NCBI GenBank assembly: GCA_023384135.1
Contig: JAHDXS010000001.1
Location: forward strand, 744,001-808,000
From: Alphaproteobacteria bacterium
Lineage (GTDB): Bacteria; Pseudomonadota; Alphaproteobacteria; Micavibrionales; Micavibrionaceae
Length of the DNA: 64,000 nt
Reading direction: 5' to 3'
Shown here one piece after another: positions 9,427-18,242 of the stretch (positions are counted from its first letter, which is position 1; each line of letters begins with the position of its first letter). Below the pieces are notes generated by a model. It ran no database searches and was not told the DNA's origin. It saw only the letters and a list, made by a program, of their open reading frames with translations. The translations under genes and the position numbers were made by a program.

Positions 9427-11349
9427 ATGACCGGACCTACAGATCCTAGCAAGACTCGTCCTACGCAATTGATGCCGGCTGGCACAGAGGCTGAAAAAGC
9501 CCTGCAAGGCTTCCTGCACATTATGGGCTTCAACCCCGGCAACGTGGACGGCGACTTCGGCGGCACCAGCAAAACCGCCTACGATCAGGCCCGCACCCAA
9601 TACGCCTTCCTGCCTGAGCTTTCGGCAAATCCCGATCAGGCCGCGATGACAGAGGTTTTCCGCGCCATTGACCGCGCCTTGCAAGCCGACACGGGCTTCC
9701 AGCAACGCTACCTTCAGGGCGTAAGGTCTGAAACCAACGTGACCGAGCTTCAGGGCGCGCTTGTAGCCGGAGGCTCCTGGGCCAACCGCCATCTGGGCGA
9801 CCGCATCTCCAACGCCGAAGCGATTCGCATCGACGGCGACCGGGGCACCCTGACCACGCGCGCAACCCGCAACGCGGCGACCCTGACGGGCATCGCGACC
9901 ATGCAATCCTCGCTGAACCTTCTGTCTGACGCGGGCCTGACCCCCAACGGAACGCTGGATACGGCCACTCTGGGCGCGATGCAGAATTACGCCCAGCGCA
10001 AAAACATCGCCTGGGACGCCAACAACATTCAGGAAAACTTCCGCCTGATCATGGAAAGCCTCCAGACCACCGATAATGCCGCGCTGCGTACGCGCGTGGC
10101 CGAGGTCCTGAATGCCGACACCGATTACCGCGCGCCCGATGCCCGCACGCTGGACGCGCAGATCGTGATGAACGGCTTCGCCAGACAGCAGGGGCTGGAT
10201 ATCCGCACCGCGCCCGATGGCCGCCAGACCGATACCCGAATCACCCCGGAAAACTCGCACACCCGCACGATGATCGCGCCCCAAACGGGCGTCGAGCTGA
10301 GTGCGCCCGCGCCGACGACCAGCCCCGTAGAAGCGGTTGCCGCGGCTGAGCCGGAACCGGAACCCTCTGCTTTTGAGCCTCCGTTCGGCCTCAACGCGAC
10401 TTACCGCGTCACCCGCGCCGACGTTCTGCGCGAAGTGCAATCCATCGCGGATCGCCAGAATGCCAACCCGGACTCCGCCGAACACATCCTCGCCTACTCC
10501 GAGGAATCGCGCGGCTTCCTGCTGATCTCCAGAAACGAAACCGAAGGCCGCAGCATGGTCTATCAGATCTCCGACCGCAACGTCGGTCAGATCATGAGCG
10601 GCATCAACGACGGCTCCATCGCCATGGATCTCTCGGCGCGTAAATATATCGCCGTAACCGTCCACGGCAACCAAGAGGAAACCGCTGCCTACGGCGCCGA
10701 GGAACTGCGCACCGCCTTCGCTGAGAACGCGACCCGCTTTACCTCCGGCACCCGCGAGGGCCTCCTGACCACCAGCGCCCGCCTGACCAACGGCGACACG
10801 CTGACCTTCGGCCTCGACGACCTCCACGACGCGCTGGGCAAAATCGACAGCAAACGCGACTGGAGCGGCGAAGCCGACCCCGTGGTCATGCGCGACTACA
10901 TCCGCGAACTGCGCGACGCCGCCAAGGACGCCCGCGAAGAGCGTTACGTGAACATCCCCGAATATCCCGGCGGCGAACTGACCGCAGAAAACAGCGTCGA
11001 ACTCAACATCGGCGGCCAGACGACTCGCGTCCCGGCCGAGGTATGGACGCGCATCGCGGGCTCGCTTGAAACGCAAAGAGGCTTCTCTACGGGCCGCAAC
11101 GCGTCTTCTCTGGAAACCGTATCCGTCGCTCCGGCTCCGGTCAGCGCGACAACCAATCCTGACGGAGCAGGCAGCGGTGAACTGAGAACCAGCTTCACCC
11201 GCCAGAACACCGTCTTCGCGGATGACATCGTCGCCGAAAACGCGGCCGATATCGACATCGCCGCCGACGAGCCGGCCGTAGAAGAGCTCGAACTCGCGGG
11301 CGGCCCCGAAGCCACCGTGAGACGCACAACCGCGGTCGCCCCCACCTGA
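9427..11349 (+). CDS. Large protein with peptidoglycan-binding-like repeats
   Basis: A 640-residue protein without a signal peptide. Two PGB_1-like units are visible: residues about 20-60 (LQGFLHIMGFNPGNVDGDFG, then TAYDQ) and about 159-195 (LNLLSDAGLTPNGTLDTATLG). A proline/glutamate-rich linker at about 294-323 separates them from a C-terminal region of roughly 300 residues rich in charged, alternating strands with no domain I recognise. It has its own consensus promoter and terminator, so it is an independent unit. A cell-wall or structural role is inferred from the repeats only; how it leaves the cytoplasm, if it does, is not evident. Confidence 0.7.
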   Translation: MTGPTDPSKTRPTQLMPAGTEAEKALQGFLHIMGFNPGNVDGDFGGTSKTAYDQARTQYAFLPELSANPDQAAMTEVFRAIDRALQADTGFQQRYLQGVRSETNVTELQGALVAGGSWANRHLGDRISNAEAIRIDGDRGTLTTRATRNAATLTGIATMQSSLNLLSDAGLTPNGTLDTATLGAMQNYAQRKNIAWDANNIQENFRLIMESLQTTDNAALRTRVAEVLNADTDYRAPDARTLDAQIVMNGFARQQGLDIRTAPDGRQTDTRITPENSHTRTMIAPQTGVELSAPAPTTSPVEAVAAAEPEPEPSAFEPPFGLNATYRVTRADVLREVQSIADRQNANPDSAEHILAYSEESRGFLLISRNETEGRSMVYQISDRNVGQIMSGINDGSIAMDLSARKYIAVTVHGNQEETAAYGAEELRTAFAENATRFTSGTREGLLTTSARLTNGDTLTFGLDDLHDALGKIDSKRDWSGEADPVVMRDYIRELRDAAKDAREERYVNIPEYPGGELTAENSVELNIGGQTTRVPAEVWTRIAGSLETQRGFSTGRNASSLETVSVAPAPVSATTNPDGAGSGELRTSFTRQNTVFADDIVAENAADIDIAADEPAVEELELAGGPEATVRRTTAVAPT

Positions 11350-11379
11350 AAATGGCCGGGATGATGAATGCTATAAGCC

Positions 11380-11401
11380 AAAAGCCCCTCACGGGGCTTT
11401 T
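11380..11401. terminator. Rho-independent terminator
   Basis: AAAAGCCCC at 11380-11388 and GGGGCTTTT at 11393-11401 form a nine-base-pair stem with a TCAC loop. It ends the plus-strand unit and, being symmetric, can also serve the convergent kinase operon. Confidence 0.88.
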
Positions 11402-11431
11402 CCTTTATGCGCGCGAATAAGTAAATCGTGG

Positions 11432-13153
11432 CTACTCACCCACCCCCTCCGCCACCAGCAATGCCTCGCGCTCCGTGTACGGCAGGTCAATGGCGAACGT
11501 CGTGCCCTTGCCGGGTTCTGACGCCACGAAAATACTCCCGCCCAGCTTGCGCACCTCCTTGCTCACCGCCGAAAGCCCCACCCCGCGCCCGGAGACGATG
11601 GACACGCCGCGCTTGGAGGAAAACCCCGGCATGAAGATATTCTGCGTCACCTCCTGATCGCTCTGCCCCGCCGGATTCATGCCCAGCGCCTTCATCCGCT
11701 CGCGGATTTTATTCGTGTCGATCCCGCCCCCGTCATCGCGAAAGATAATGCGGAACCACGGCTCGTCCATCTGCGTGAACAGCTCCGCCCGCACTATGAT
11801 CTGCCCTTCCGGATCCTTACCTGCCAGAATCCGTTCACTGCATTTCTCAATCCCGTGATCCACGGCATTGCGCACCAGATGCACGAACGCCGAAAACAGA
11901 TCGTCGTAAATCCCCGCCGGAACGCGGAACGAATCCCCCTCGATCCGGCTCGGCTTCATCGGCTTGCCCAGCGCCGTGGCGGTCTCGCGGATATGCTGGT
12001 CCAGAACGCGTAAAAGATCGTTGATCGGAACCGTCAGGAACGCCTCGTAATAACGCGTCTTCAGCGCCTCAAGCCCGTCCTGTGCGCTTAAATCCCGGTA
12101 AAACGCCATAAGCTCCGCCCGCCGCAGCGAAACTGTATCCGCATACAGCGCCTCCACATCCCCGAAGATCGAGCGGATGAAACACTTCGCCCCCTCCACG
12201 GCGGCGAAGATTTCGGGAATGACGGTCTCGATCTGCTCGAACGCGCTGCGCAGCGTCATGTCCGCCTTTACCATGACCGTCTCCAGAGACTGGATCGTCT
12301 CCGCAAAATCATCCATATAGAAACTGCCCGCCAGCCCCTTGAGCGTGTGCAAATCCCCCTTAAGCTCCACCAGAGAAATCTGCTCATAAAACAGCGGATT
12401 CTCGGAAAGAAAAAACTCCTCGATCTGCACGATCAGGCTCAAATAATCTTTCTTGTTCTGAATGAGCCGCAGGATTTTTTCCGTTTCCTTCTCGCGCTCT
12501 TGCGCCAGCGCCTTGTAATGCGTCTCCTCCGTCACGTCTTCTGCGATCAGCAATATCCCCTGCAAGGCGCCGCTCTTCCCGAAAATCGGACGATACTTGA
12601 TGGAAATGATTAGGCCTTGCGAATGGCGATATGTGGTCGGCGCGATCCGAAACAGATCCTCAATCGTCATCGCCGAGATATTGCGGAACGCCAGCCCCAG
12701 AAGCTTCTGAAAACTGGCTTTCTCTTCGGGCGTGCATGCGAGAACCTCCCAGATATAACGCCCCGCCGGATCCCCCTCCAAAAGCGTCAGGCACGAGCGC
12801 GAGAACGTATCCGCACACACGCCGTCCTTGTTAAAAAACAGCATGGCGGGCCCGAGACTCTCCAGCATCGCCGCGATCGACTGGTTCAGCCGCTCAAGCG
12901 TGCGGTTGGACTCGGTCAGCTCGCTGGAGCTCAGATCAAGATTGCGCACCGCCATCTTGTTCTTGTCTTCGTAATCCTCATACGTCTTTTCGACCGCCTC
13001 GAAAAACCCCAGCAACCCGTCAAGAAAATCCACACATTCCGCATTGCCCGCCTCGGCGGCGCGCGCGCGCATTTCCCCGACAAGACGCGCCGGGTCGTCC
13101 GTCTTTAAATGACGCTCGAACTGGCGCTGGATCTTGTTGCGGATTCTGGCCAT
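11432..13153 (-). CDS. CheA-like histidine kinase with internal Hpt domain
   Basis: A 573-residue cytoplasmic signalling protein. Order of parts: N-terminal coiled coil (about 50-95), a PAS-like domain (about 90-210), an Hpt-type helix bundle with DLHTLKGLAGSF and phospho-acceptor His269, a linker, and a HATPase domain with N box HLVRNAVDHG (425-434), G1 DDGGG (473-477) and G2 GRGVGL (522-527). This resembles CheA but has no CheW-like domain, so it should not dock to ordinary chemoreceptor arrays. It is the last gene of a minus-strand operon that also supplies a receiver and a CheX-like phosphatase. Confidence 0.85.
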   Translation of the reverse strand: MARIRNKIQRQFERHLKTDDPARLVGEMRARAAEAGNAECVDFLDGLLGFFEAVEKTYEDYEDKNKMAVRNLDLSSSELTESNRTLERLNQSIAAMLESLGPAMLFFNKDGVCADTFSRSCLTLLEGDPAGRYIWEVLACTPEEKASFQKLLGLAFRNISAMTIEDLFRIAPTTYRHSQGLIISIKYRPIFGKSGALQGILLIAEDVTEETHYKALAQEREKETEKILRLIQNKKDYLSLIVQIEEFFLSENPLFYEQISLVELKGDLHTLKGLAGSFYMDDFAETIQSLETVMVKADMTLRSAFEQIETVIPEIFAAVEGAKCFIRSIFGDVEALYADTVSLRRAELMAFYRDLSAQDGLEALKTRYYEAFLTVPINDLLRVLDQHIRETATALGKPMKPSRIEGDSFRVPAGIYDDLFSAFVHLVRNAVDHGIEKCSERILAGKDPEGQIIVRAELFTQMDEPWFRIIFRDDGGGIDTNKIRERMKALGMNPAGQSDQEVTQNIFMPGFSSKRGVSIVSGRGVGLSAVSKEVRKLGGSIFVASEPGKGTTFAIDLPYTEREALLVAEGVGE

Positions 13154-13157
13154 GGGC

Positions 13158-14297
13158 TCATGGGGCCTCGGACAAGAGCGTGATTGTCATGGTCTGGTTG
13201 TGCAACTCCGCCTCTTTTGTAAGGTCGGAGATACAAATTTCTCCATACGAATAAAATCCTGCCATCCGCGTTCCGGGGCCGAAGACATGCTGAACCGCCT
13301 CGACCTCCTCCACCACGTCGTCGGCCATGACCAGCTTGCGTCCCACGCAGCTCACCAAAAGCGCGACGCTGGTTTCGGCGTCCATCCCGTCCAGATGCGC
13401 TTCCTCGGCGGCGTTCTCCGCCCCGACGATCAACTGGTCCACGTCGGCATGCATCAGCCGCACCATCTTCCCTTCCGGCATGTCGCCCGCAAGGATCAGG
13501 CTCTTGCTCTCATGGTTGACGTCCAGAATGGTGCGGATCAGCCCCGTCTCGCTCTGATCGTCTTCAAGAATGGAAAACGGATACAAAAGCCCGCTATACG
13601 GCAACTGCTCCGCCTTTTCGCCCAGATACTGCTTGTAAAGGTCCAGCGCGGGCTTGTCGTCCAGCTGATACAAAAGGTTCCCGTCCGCCTTCGTGATCCG
13701 GCGCGCCGGGCCGAAGGGCGCCCAGCCCCCCTTCGAGCCTGTGCCGATACGGATATGCTCGCCGTAAAACCCGACCACGACGATCGTATTCTCCGAAATC
13801 GCGCCGTTCATAAGCGTATAGGTCTGCGAAAAACTCGTCTTGTCGCCCGCCAGACCGCCCGAAATGCTGACCTTGGAACCCAGCACGCTGGAAAACCCGC
13901 GCGTGATCGCGCTGCCGTTGACGTTGAGCCCAGGCGCCAGAATAAACACCCCCGCCAGATCGTCGGCCTGAAGCCGCTGCGCCAGAACGCGCGATTTCTC
14001 GTAACAGGCCTCCGCGCTCTCGATCACCTCCCCGGCGATCCGCAACGTCGTCTTCTCGAAATTGACGGCCATGAGCGATATCGCGCTGTCCGAAAGCTTC
14101 GTGTCCGAAATCTCCCCGGCGGTGGAACACCCGATCACCGGAACATCCTTGAACGCCGCGCACAGTTCCCGCAGCACGGGGCTGTCCGCCTTGTCCGGTG
14201 AAAAAAACAAACAAATGAAATTCGGCGAGATCGCGCGGATTTTCTCCAAAGTCCCCGCGTCAAGCGCACGCTCGATAAAGGTTGAATAAGCTTTCAT
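13158..14297 (-). CDS. FIST-domain sensory protein
   Basis: A 379-residue protein with FIST N and C domains, small-ligand sensory modules usually tied to histidine kinases or methyl-accepting systems. Visible family blocks are VPVIGCSTAGEIS near residue 55, GGLAGDKTSFSQTY, and AISENTIVVVGFYGEHI in the N part, and a C part with GRKLVMADDVVEEVEAV and FYSYGEI. No membrane segment is present, so sensing is cytoplasmic. Its stop lies four bases before the kinase start and its start overlaps the CheX-like stop by four bases, which points to translational coupling and a direct role as the input of this pathway. Confidence 0.88.
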   Translation of the reverse strand: MKAYSTFIERALDAGTLEKIRAISPNFICLFFSPDKADSPVLRELCAAFKDVPVIGCSTAGEISDTKLSDSAISLMAVNFEKTTLRIAGEVIESAEACYEKSRVLAQRLQADDLAGVFILAPGLNVNGSAITRGFSSVLGSKVSISGGLAGDKTSFSQTYTLMNGAISENTIVVVGFYGEHIRIGTGSKGGWAPFGPARRITKADGNLLYQLDDKPALDLYKQYLGEKAEQLPYSGLLYPFSILEDDQSETGLIRTILDVNHESKSLILAGDMPEGKMVRLMHADVDQLIVGAENAAEEAHLDGMDAETSVALLVSCVGRKLVMADDVVEEVEAVQHVFGPGTRMAGFYSYGEICISDLTKEAELHNQTMTITLLSEAP

Positions 14298-14830
14298 ATA
14301 TAGGCCTCGTCCTTCAAAACGTCTTTTTTGTAGAATAAAATAAGATCGACGGTAAAATTCTCACGCTTGTAAGTAAAATCGAGTTCGATATGGTCATCGC
14401 TCCCCGCCTCGTAGCGCGATGTATAATGATGATCCACCTTGGGGATGTTCATCAAAAACGAAAACCCGCTCTCGTTCAGGTATTTCTTGACCCCGTTGCA
14501 CAGAACGTTCGCCACCTCGCAGATCGCATCCTCGAACGTCGTCTCGTGCCGCGACAGAACCGGCCCGTAAACCTCCTCCAGAAGCCGCGTCATCAGCATC
14601 CTCGGAAACCCGACCCGTAGAAGTATTTTGATGTCCCCCTGCGACAGCGACACGGCGGCGACCAGATCATCGTCGTTAAACCGCGTCTGCACCTTGTCCG
14701 ACCGCTCCAGCGCCACCCCGAACATCCGGTCGAAAATCATGAGCATCTGCCGGTGGATCACCTCCGGCAGACCTGCCCTGACTTTCGGATCGAATATAAA
14801 ATGCTCCAACTGCGCCCCCACACAAGGCAT
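14294..14830 (-). CDS. CheX-like phosphatase domain protein
   Basis: A 178-residue protein that I read as CheX/CheC-like on general pattern: an N-terminal helix, a LVAAVSLSQGDIKILLRVGFP strand pair split by a turn, and an FEDAICEVANVLCNGVKKYL helix like the E..N motif helix that dephosphorylates CheY. The ATG at 14830 is chosen because everything upstream in that frame overlaps the cheY gene. It overlaps the FIST gene by four bases. The placement between a receiver and FIST supports a phosphatase role; direct family assignment is inferred. Confidence 0.7.
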   Translation of the reverse strand: MPCVGAQLEHFIFDPKVRAGLPEVIHRQMLMIFDRMFGVALERSDKVQTRFNDDDLVAAVSLSQGDIKILLRVGFPRMLMTRLLEEVYGPVLSRHETTFEDAICEVANVLCNGVKKYLNESGFSFLMNIPKVDHHYTSRYEAGSDDHIELDFTYKRENFTVDLILFYKKDVLKDEAYI

Positions 14831-14850
14831 AGAAAAAAAACAATCGCGGC

Positions 14851-15249
14851 TCAGGCCCTTTGCTTCACCAGCCACTCCAGAGTATTCCTGACCTTCTTCT
14901 CGAATTCTTCCTGCGTAAACGGCTTCACAAGGTACGACGTCGCCCCCGCCTCCAGCGCCTCCAAAAGACGCGAATCTTCCGACTCCGCCGTCACCATAAC
15001 GATGGCCGTCTTGTCGAACCGCTTGTCCGCCCGCAGCTTTTTCAAAACCTCGACGCCCGGCATATCCGGCATGCCCCAATCCATAAGGATCAAATCGTAA
15101 TCCTGCGACCGCGCGAGCGTCAGCGCCTGCTGCCCGCCCGAACATTCCTTGATCTGCGTGATCCCCAGCCCGACGCAATAATTCTCCACCATGCTGCGCA
15201 TCAGCATGTGATCGTCAACGATCAGAACTTTAACGGTCTCTGGGTTCAT
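14851..15249 (-). CDS. CheY-like single-domain response regulator
   Basis: A 132-residue receiver domain with the full catalytic set: acid pair Asp12/Asp13, phospho-acceptor Asp57 in LILMDWGMPDM, Thr87 in VMVTAE and Lys109 in LVKPF. It has no output domain, so it acts by binding a partner, here probably the CheX-like protein and the kinase downstream. As the first gene of the minus-strand operon it should set the expression level of the unit. Confidence 0.93.
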   Translation of the reverse strand: MNPETVKVLIVDDHMLMRSMVENYCVGLGITQIKECSGGQQALTLARSQDYDLILMDWGMPDMPGVEVLKKLRADKRFDKTAIVMVTAESEDSRLLEALEAGATSYLVKPFTQEEFEKKVRNTLEWLVKQRA

Positions 15250-15452
15250 GGTTATAAACGGAATAAACCTGCCTCAAATCAGACTCTTACTTTCGCAGAT
15301 TCCGGTTAATTTGAGGCTAAAATAGCCATATATTTAATAATCTTAAACCTATACCTAAGACTATGATATACCGATAAAAACGGCAGATTTCTGCGGTAAA
15401 AACTAAAAATTGCACAGGTCGGTATTTTTCGTTTATGAAACTCTATTAAGGA

Positions 15453-15638
15453 TTGAATGCCGCACCAGAAGAAAGACGAATATTGAAAGCAAAAGTCACG
15501 ATCGCAGTATTATTGTTGGCAGTTATGATCGCCGCGATATTTGCAATACCGAAAGTGTCTGGTACCAAAGAAGAGCTCACGATACCTACCCCGCTAACCA
15601 AAGAGAACGCAAGGGTTAACAAAACGCCTACGCTTTGA
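15453..15638 (+). CDS. Possible small single-pass membrane protein
   Basis: A reading frame of up to 61 residues with one strong hydrophobic helix (IAVLLLAVMIAAIFAIP) and a polar, threonine/lysine-rich tail. The start is uncertain: TTG at 15453 gives the full frame, and a TTG at 15483 begins just before the helix. Shine-Dalgarno signals are weak. It sits alone in an AT-rich stretch between divergent genes. Confidence 0.4.
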   Translation: MNAAPEERRILKAKVTIAVLLLAVMIAAIFAIPKVSGTKEELTIPTPLTKENARVNKTPTL

Positions 15639-15698
15639 AGTGCTTGTAGAATATGAATGCCCTTCTGTATCCTTTACGTTCCGTGTTGGTGTCACGAC

Positions 15699-16148
15699 TT
15701 ACATGGTCTGCCCGATATCAATTTCGCCGTGTTCTAGCAAAACGTTGAGGGCTGGAGTTCTCTTACTCTGAATACACCAAAATTCTGGATGAGGATTTTG
15801 AACGTCATATTCCAAGGCAACAAAGTGCGTGTCGATATCCTCAGACGATAGACACAATTTTACCTGAAGCATGTCCGCATCCGTTTCGGATTGCACATAT
15901 GATAAGACTTTAAATTCCTTATCCTGCCCGCTCTTAAAGAGTTTTACTGTGGGCACGTCGTAAGCATCTATTTTTTTGGGGAAAGTGAAGATCAACGGAG
16001 TGCAGTTTGCCATCTCTGTATTGTCTCTAACTAGATAAACGAAAAAGTCTGACATTATGAACCGTGCGCATGCATACGCGCGTTGGGATGCGAACAAGGA
16101 CAATACAAGAAAGGTAATTATTAGATTTACGTGTGTTACGCTTTTCAT
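15699..16148 (-). CDS. Secreted hypothetical protein
   Basis: A 149-residue protein with a Sec signal peptide at residues 1-27 (hydrophobic core LIITFLVLSLFA, cleavage near AYACA). The mature domain has a few cysteines and beta-rich character and no motif I know. Its DNA is AT-rich compared with the host operons on the left. It lies close to the left end of mobile element A but outside it. Confidence 0.6.
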   Translation of the reverse strand: MKSVTHVNLIITFLVLSLFASQRAYACARFIMSDFFVYLVRDNTEMANCTPLIFTFPKKIDAYDVPTVKLFKSGQDKEFKVLSYVQSETDADMLQVKLCLSSEDIDTHFVALEYDVQNPHPEFWCIQSKRTPALNVLLEHGEIDIGQTM

Positions 16149-16190
16149 ACTAATATTCTAGACTATTAAGGACCTTACATGAAGAAAAAG

Positions 16191-16241
16191 CATATCCCCC
16201 TAAACCCGCCCTCCCCCTGACGCATCCTCTCCTCACGAAAA
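16191..16241 (+). repeat. Diverged copy of a 50-base leader repeat
   Basis: TATCCCCCTAAA, CTGACG and CCTCTCCTCACGAAA occur here in the same order and spacing as at 39288-39333, about 80 percent alike over some 47 bases. The right half of a ribosome-site hairpin present at the second copy is missing here. A third short piece, CATATCCCCCTGA, is at 18170-18182. The shared segment may be a promoter, operator or transfer-origin remnant; its position just outside the left end of element A suggests leftover element DNA. Confidence 0.5.
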
Positions 16242-16284
16242 CAGAACCCGCGCCATACAGACCTATCAATGTCCTGAATTAAAA

Positions 16285-16296
16285 AATGGCGGAGAG
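16285..16296. other. Candidate left attachment site of element A
   Basis: The 12-base core AATGGCGGAGAG is identical to 44880-44891 at the other end of the element. On the right side the core continues as the complement of a tRNA-Ser 3' end. The ATG in the core starts the short frame at 16286-16393. Confidence 0.6.
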
Positions 16297-16393
16297 TACG
16301 GGAGATTGTTCGAACTCCCTTTATGACACTCTAGCCGATTGGGAAGCCCAGCTTAAACATGCAAATGTCTCGTTCGAGGAGCCGTCCCCATGA
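16286..16393 (+). CDS. 35-codon frame, probable displaced C terminus of the element A recombinase
   Basis: This short frame (MAESTGDCSN... ending in FEEPSP) stops in an ATGA overlap with mobC. It begins at the ATG inside the 12-base core shared with 44880-44891. In the recombinase gene at the other end the same core is read in the same frame (MAE at residues 513-515). If the element circularises at the core, the recombinase would continue into these residues and couple to mobC. As a free-standing gene it lacks a ribosome-binding site; I infer it is the recombinase tail rather than an independent gene. Confidence 0.55.
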   Translation: MAESTGDCSNSLYDTLADWEAQLKHANVSFEEPSP

Positions 16394-16848
16394 CAGGCTC
16401 CCCGGACCCGAATGTTAGCCGCCTCAATGACTTCTTGACCGCCGCCAAGGGCGAGTCGGCCCCTCTGGCGGGCCAGAAGGGCAAGCCGCTCCATCCGTTC
16501 TCTATTCGGCTGACCCAAGAGGAACGGGAGCGGCTGGAAGGCGAAGCCAAGGGCAAGCCGCTGGGCGTCTATATCCGCGAACGGCTCTTGGGCGATGGCA
16601 CCGCCCCCCGGAAGCTCCGGCGCAAGCCCGCTGCCGATCAGGCCGGGCTGGCCAAGGTGCTGGGGATGCTGGGCCAGTCCCGGCTGGCCAATAACCTCAA
16701 CCAGATCGCCAAGGCTGCCCATATCGGGGTGCTGGTCGTCTCCCCGGCGCTGATCGAAGAGCTTGAGAACGCCTGCCGGGATATCCGCATCATGCGGGAC
16801 GCCTTGCTATCGGCCTTGAGCTTTCCGCCTGCCGGGGGTGGTCCGTGA
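16390..16848 (+). CDS. mobC: MobC-like relaxosome accessory protein (element A)
   Basis: A 152-residue protein with a MobC/BmRBP-type domain: FSIRLTQEERERLEGEA, a ribbon-helix-helix-like start, then LGMLGQSRLANNLNQIAKAA and a final helix pair ending IRIMRDALLSAL. MobC proteins bind oriT and melt it for the relaxase. The gene overlaps the upstream 35-codon frame and the relaxase by four bases on each side, so the three are translated in series. A close relative is at 53215-53634. Confidence 0.85.
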   Translation: MTGSPDPNVSRLNDFLTAAKGESAPLAGQKGKPLHPFSIRLTQEERERLEGEAKGKPLGVYIRERLLGDGTAPRKLRRKPAADQAGLAKVLGMLGQSRLANNLNQIAKAAHIGVLVVSPALIEELENACRDIRIMRDALLSALSFPPAGGGP

Positions 16849-18158
16849 TCCTGATCGGCAACCAGCGCGGCGGCGGGCGTGATCTCGCCGCCCACCTTAT
16901 TTCCGGCGAGAACGATCATGTCACCGTGCATGAAGTGCGGGGCTTTGCCTCGGATGACGTTCACGGCGCGTTTCAGGAGGCGCACGCCCTCAGTCTGGGA
17001 ACGCGCTGCAAGCAATTCCTCTTCTCGCTCTCCTTCAATCCGCCGCCGCGTGAGAACGTCTCCACTGAAACCTTCGAAGAAGCGATAGCCCGCGCGGAAG
17101 CCAAGCTGGGTCTTGAAGGCCAGCCGCGCGTGATCGTCTTTCATGAGAAGGAAGGCCGCCGCCATGCTCATGCGGTGTGGAGCCGGATCGACATAGAAGA
17201 AATGAAGGCTGTCCAGCTTTCGTATTCGCACCTCAAGCTGCAAGACCTTTCCCGCGAACTCTATCTCGAACATGGCTGGAAAATGCCTGAGGGGCTGGCG
17301 GATCGAAGCCGCAGCGATCCGCGCAATTTCACGCTGGATGAGTGGCAACAGGCCAAGCGCCAAGGGCGCGATCCACGCGCAATCAAAACCGCCCTGCAAG
17401 ATGCCTGGGCAATCTCGGACAACAAGGCCGCGCTGGTCCATGCCCTCAAGGAACGCGGCTATACGCTGGCTCGTGGGGATCGGCGCGGTTATCTTGCCGT
17501 CGATCATCAGGGGGAAGTCTATGCGCTCCCTAAATGGGCAGGCGTCAAAACCAAGGACGTGCGGGCGCGTCTGGGTGAAGCCGAGACGCTACCCTCGCTG
17601 GATGAGGCCAAGGCCACATTCGCCAAGGACATGCAGCCCGCGCTCTCCCGCTGGGAACGGGAACTGCAAGAGCGGATCGACGCGCAGCACACCCGCTATG
17701 AATCGCACAAGCGCGGGCTTATCGAGCGTCAGACCACTGAACGCCAAGCCCTGTTTGATGGGATCGAAGATCGCCGCATTCGGGAAACCCAAGCGCGGCA
17801 GGAACACTTCCGCACCGGGTTAGCCGGGTTCTGGGACAAGCTCCGGGGCGAACACCGCCGCTTGCGCGAAGAAAACGAGAAAGAGGCTTACGACGCTCTT
17901 CTGCGGGACCGACGCCACAAGGACGATCTGATCTTCGCCCAGCTTGAACAGCGCCGCGCACTGGCGGACCGCCATAAACAGGATGTTGAACGGCTACACG
18001 ATCAGCAACGCGGCTTGGCGGAAGACCGCGCCCGATTTGAGAAGGCAGCCCAAGGGCCGCCGGACCCGGTGGATGAGCGCAAGCGCGCCTTTCTGGAAAA
18101 CCGCCGGGATGCAGGGGATGCTCCTGAACGGCCCCATGCGCCCGAGCCGGACCGCTAG
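16845..18158 (+). CDS. Relaxase/mobilization nuclease (element A)
   Basis: A 437-residue relaxase of the MobA/VirD2-like group, which nicks oriT and pilots the strand into the recipient. It starts with GTG at 16845 and MILIGNQRGGG, continues VTVHEVRGF, and has the metal-binding histidine motif RRHAHAVWSRID at about residues 106-117. The nuclease region ends near residue 200. The C-terminal half is a long charged coiled coil rich in arginine and glutamate, as often seen in mobilization proteins. The relaxase at 53631-54980 is clearly homologous across its length. Confidence 0.88.
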   Translation: MILIGNQRGGGRDLAAHLISGENDHVTVHEVRGFASDDVHGAFQEAHALSLGTRCKQFLFSLSFNPPPRENVSTETFEEAIARAEAKLGLEGQPRVIVFHEKEGRRHAHAVWSRIDIEEMKAVQLSYSHLKLQDLSRELYLEHGWKMPEGLADRSRSDPRNFTLDEWQQAKRQGRDPRAIKTALQDAWAISDNKAALVHALKERGYTLARGDRRGYLAVDHQGEVYALPKWAGVKTKDVRARLGEAETLPSLDEAKATFAKDMQPALSRWERELQERIDAQHTRYESHKRGLIERQTTERQALFDGIEDRRIRETQARQEHFRTGLAGFWDKLRGEHRRLREENEKEAYDALLRDRRHKDDLIFAQLEQRRALADRHKQDVERLHDQQRGLAEDRARFEKAAQGPPDPVDERKRAFLENRRDAGDAPERPHAPEPDR

Positions 18159-18242
18159 AGATTTTTTCGCATATCCCCCTGAGAAGGGCGCAAGCGATGC
18201 TTATCGTGGGTGAATCGACCTGCGAAAGCGAATGGACGCGCC

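Noticed and set aside
9247..11076. Minus-strand frame of 609 codons
   Set aside because: It lies antisense to the 640-residue gene, is glycine/valine/alanine-rich with no domain, and the plus strand has a promoter, ribosome site and terminator.
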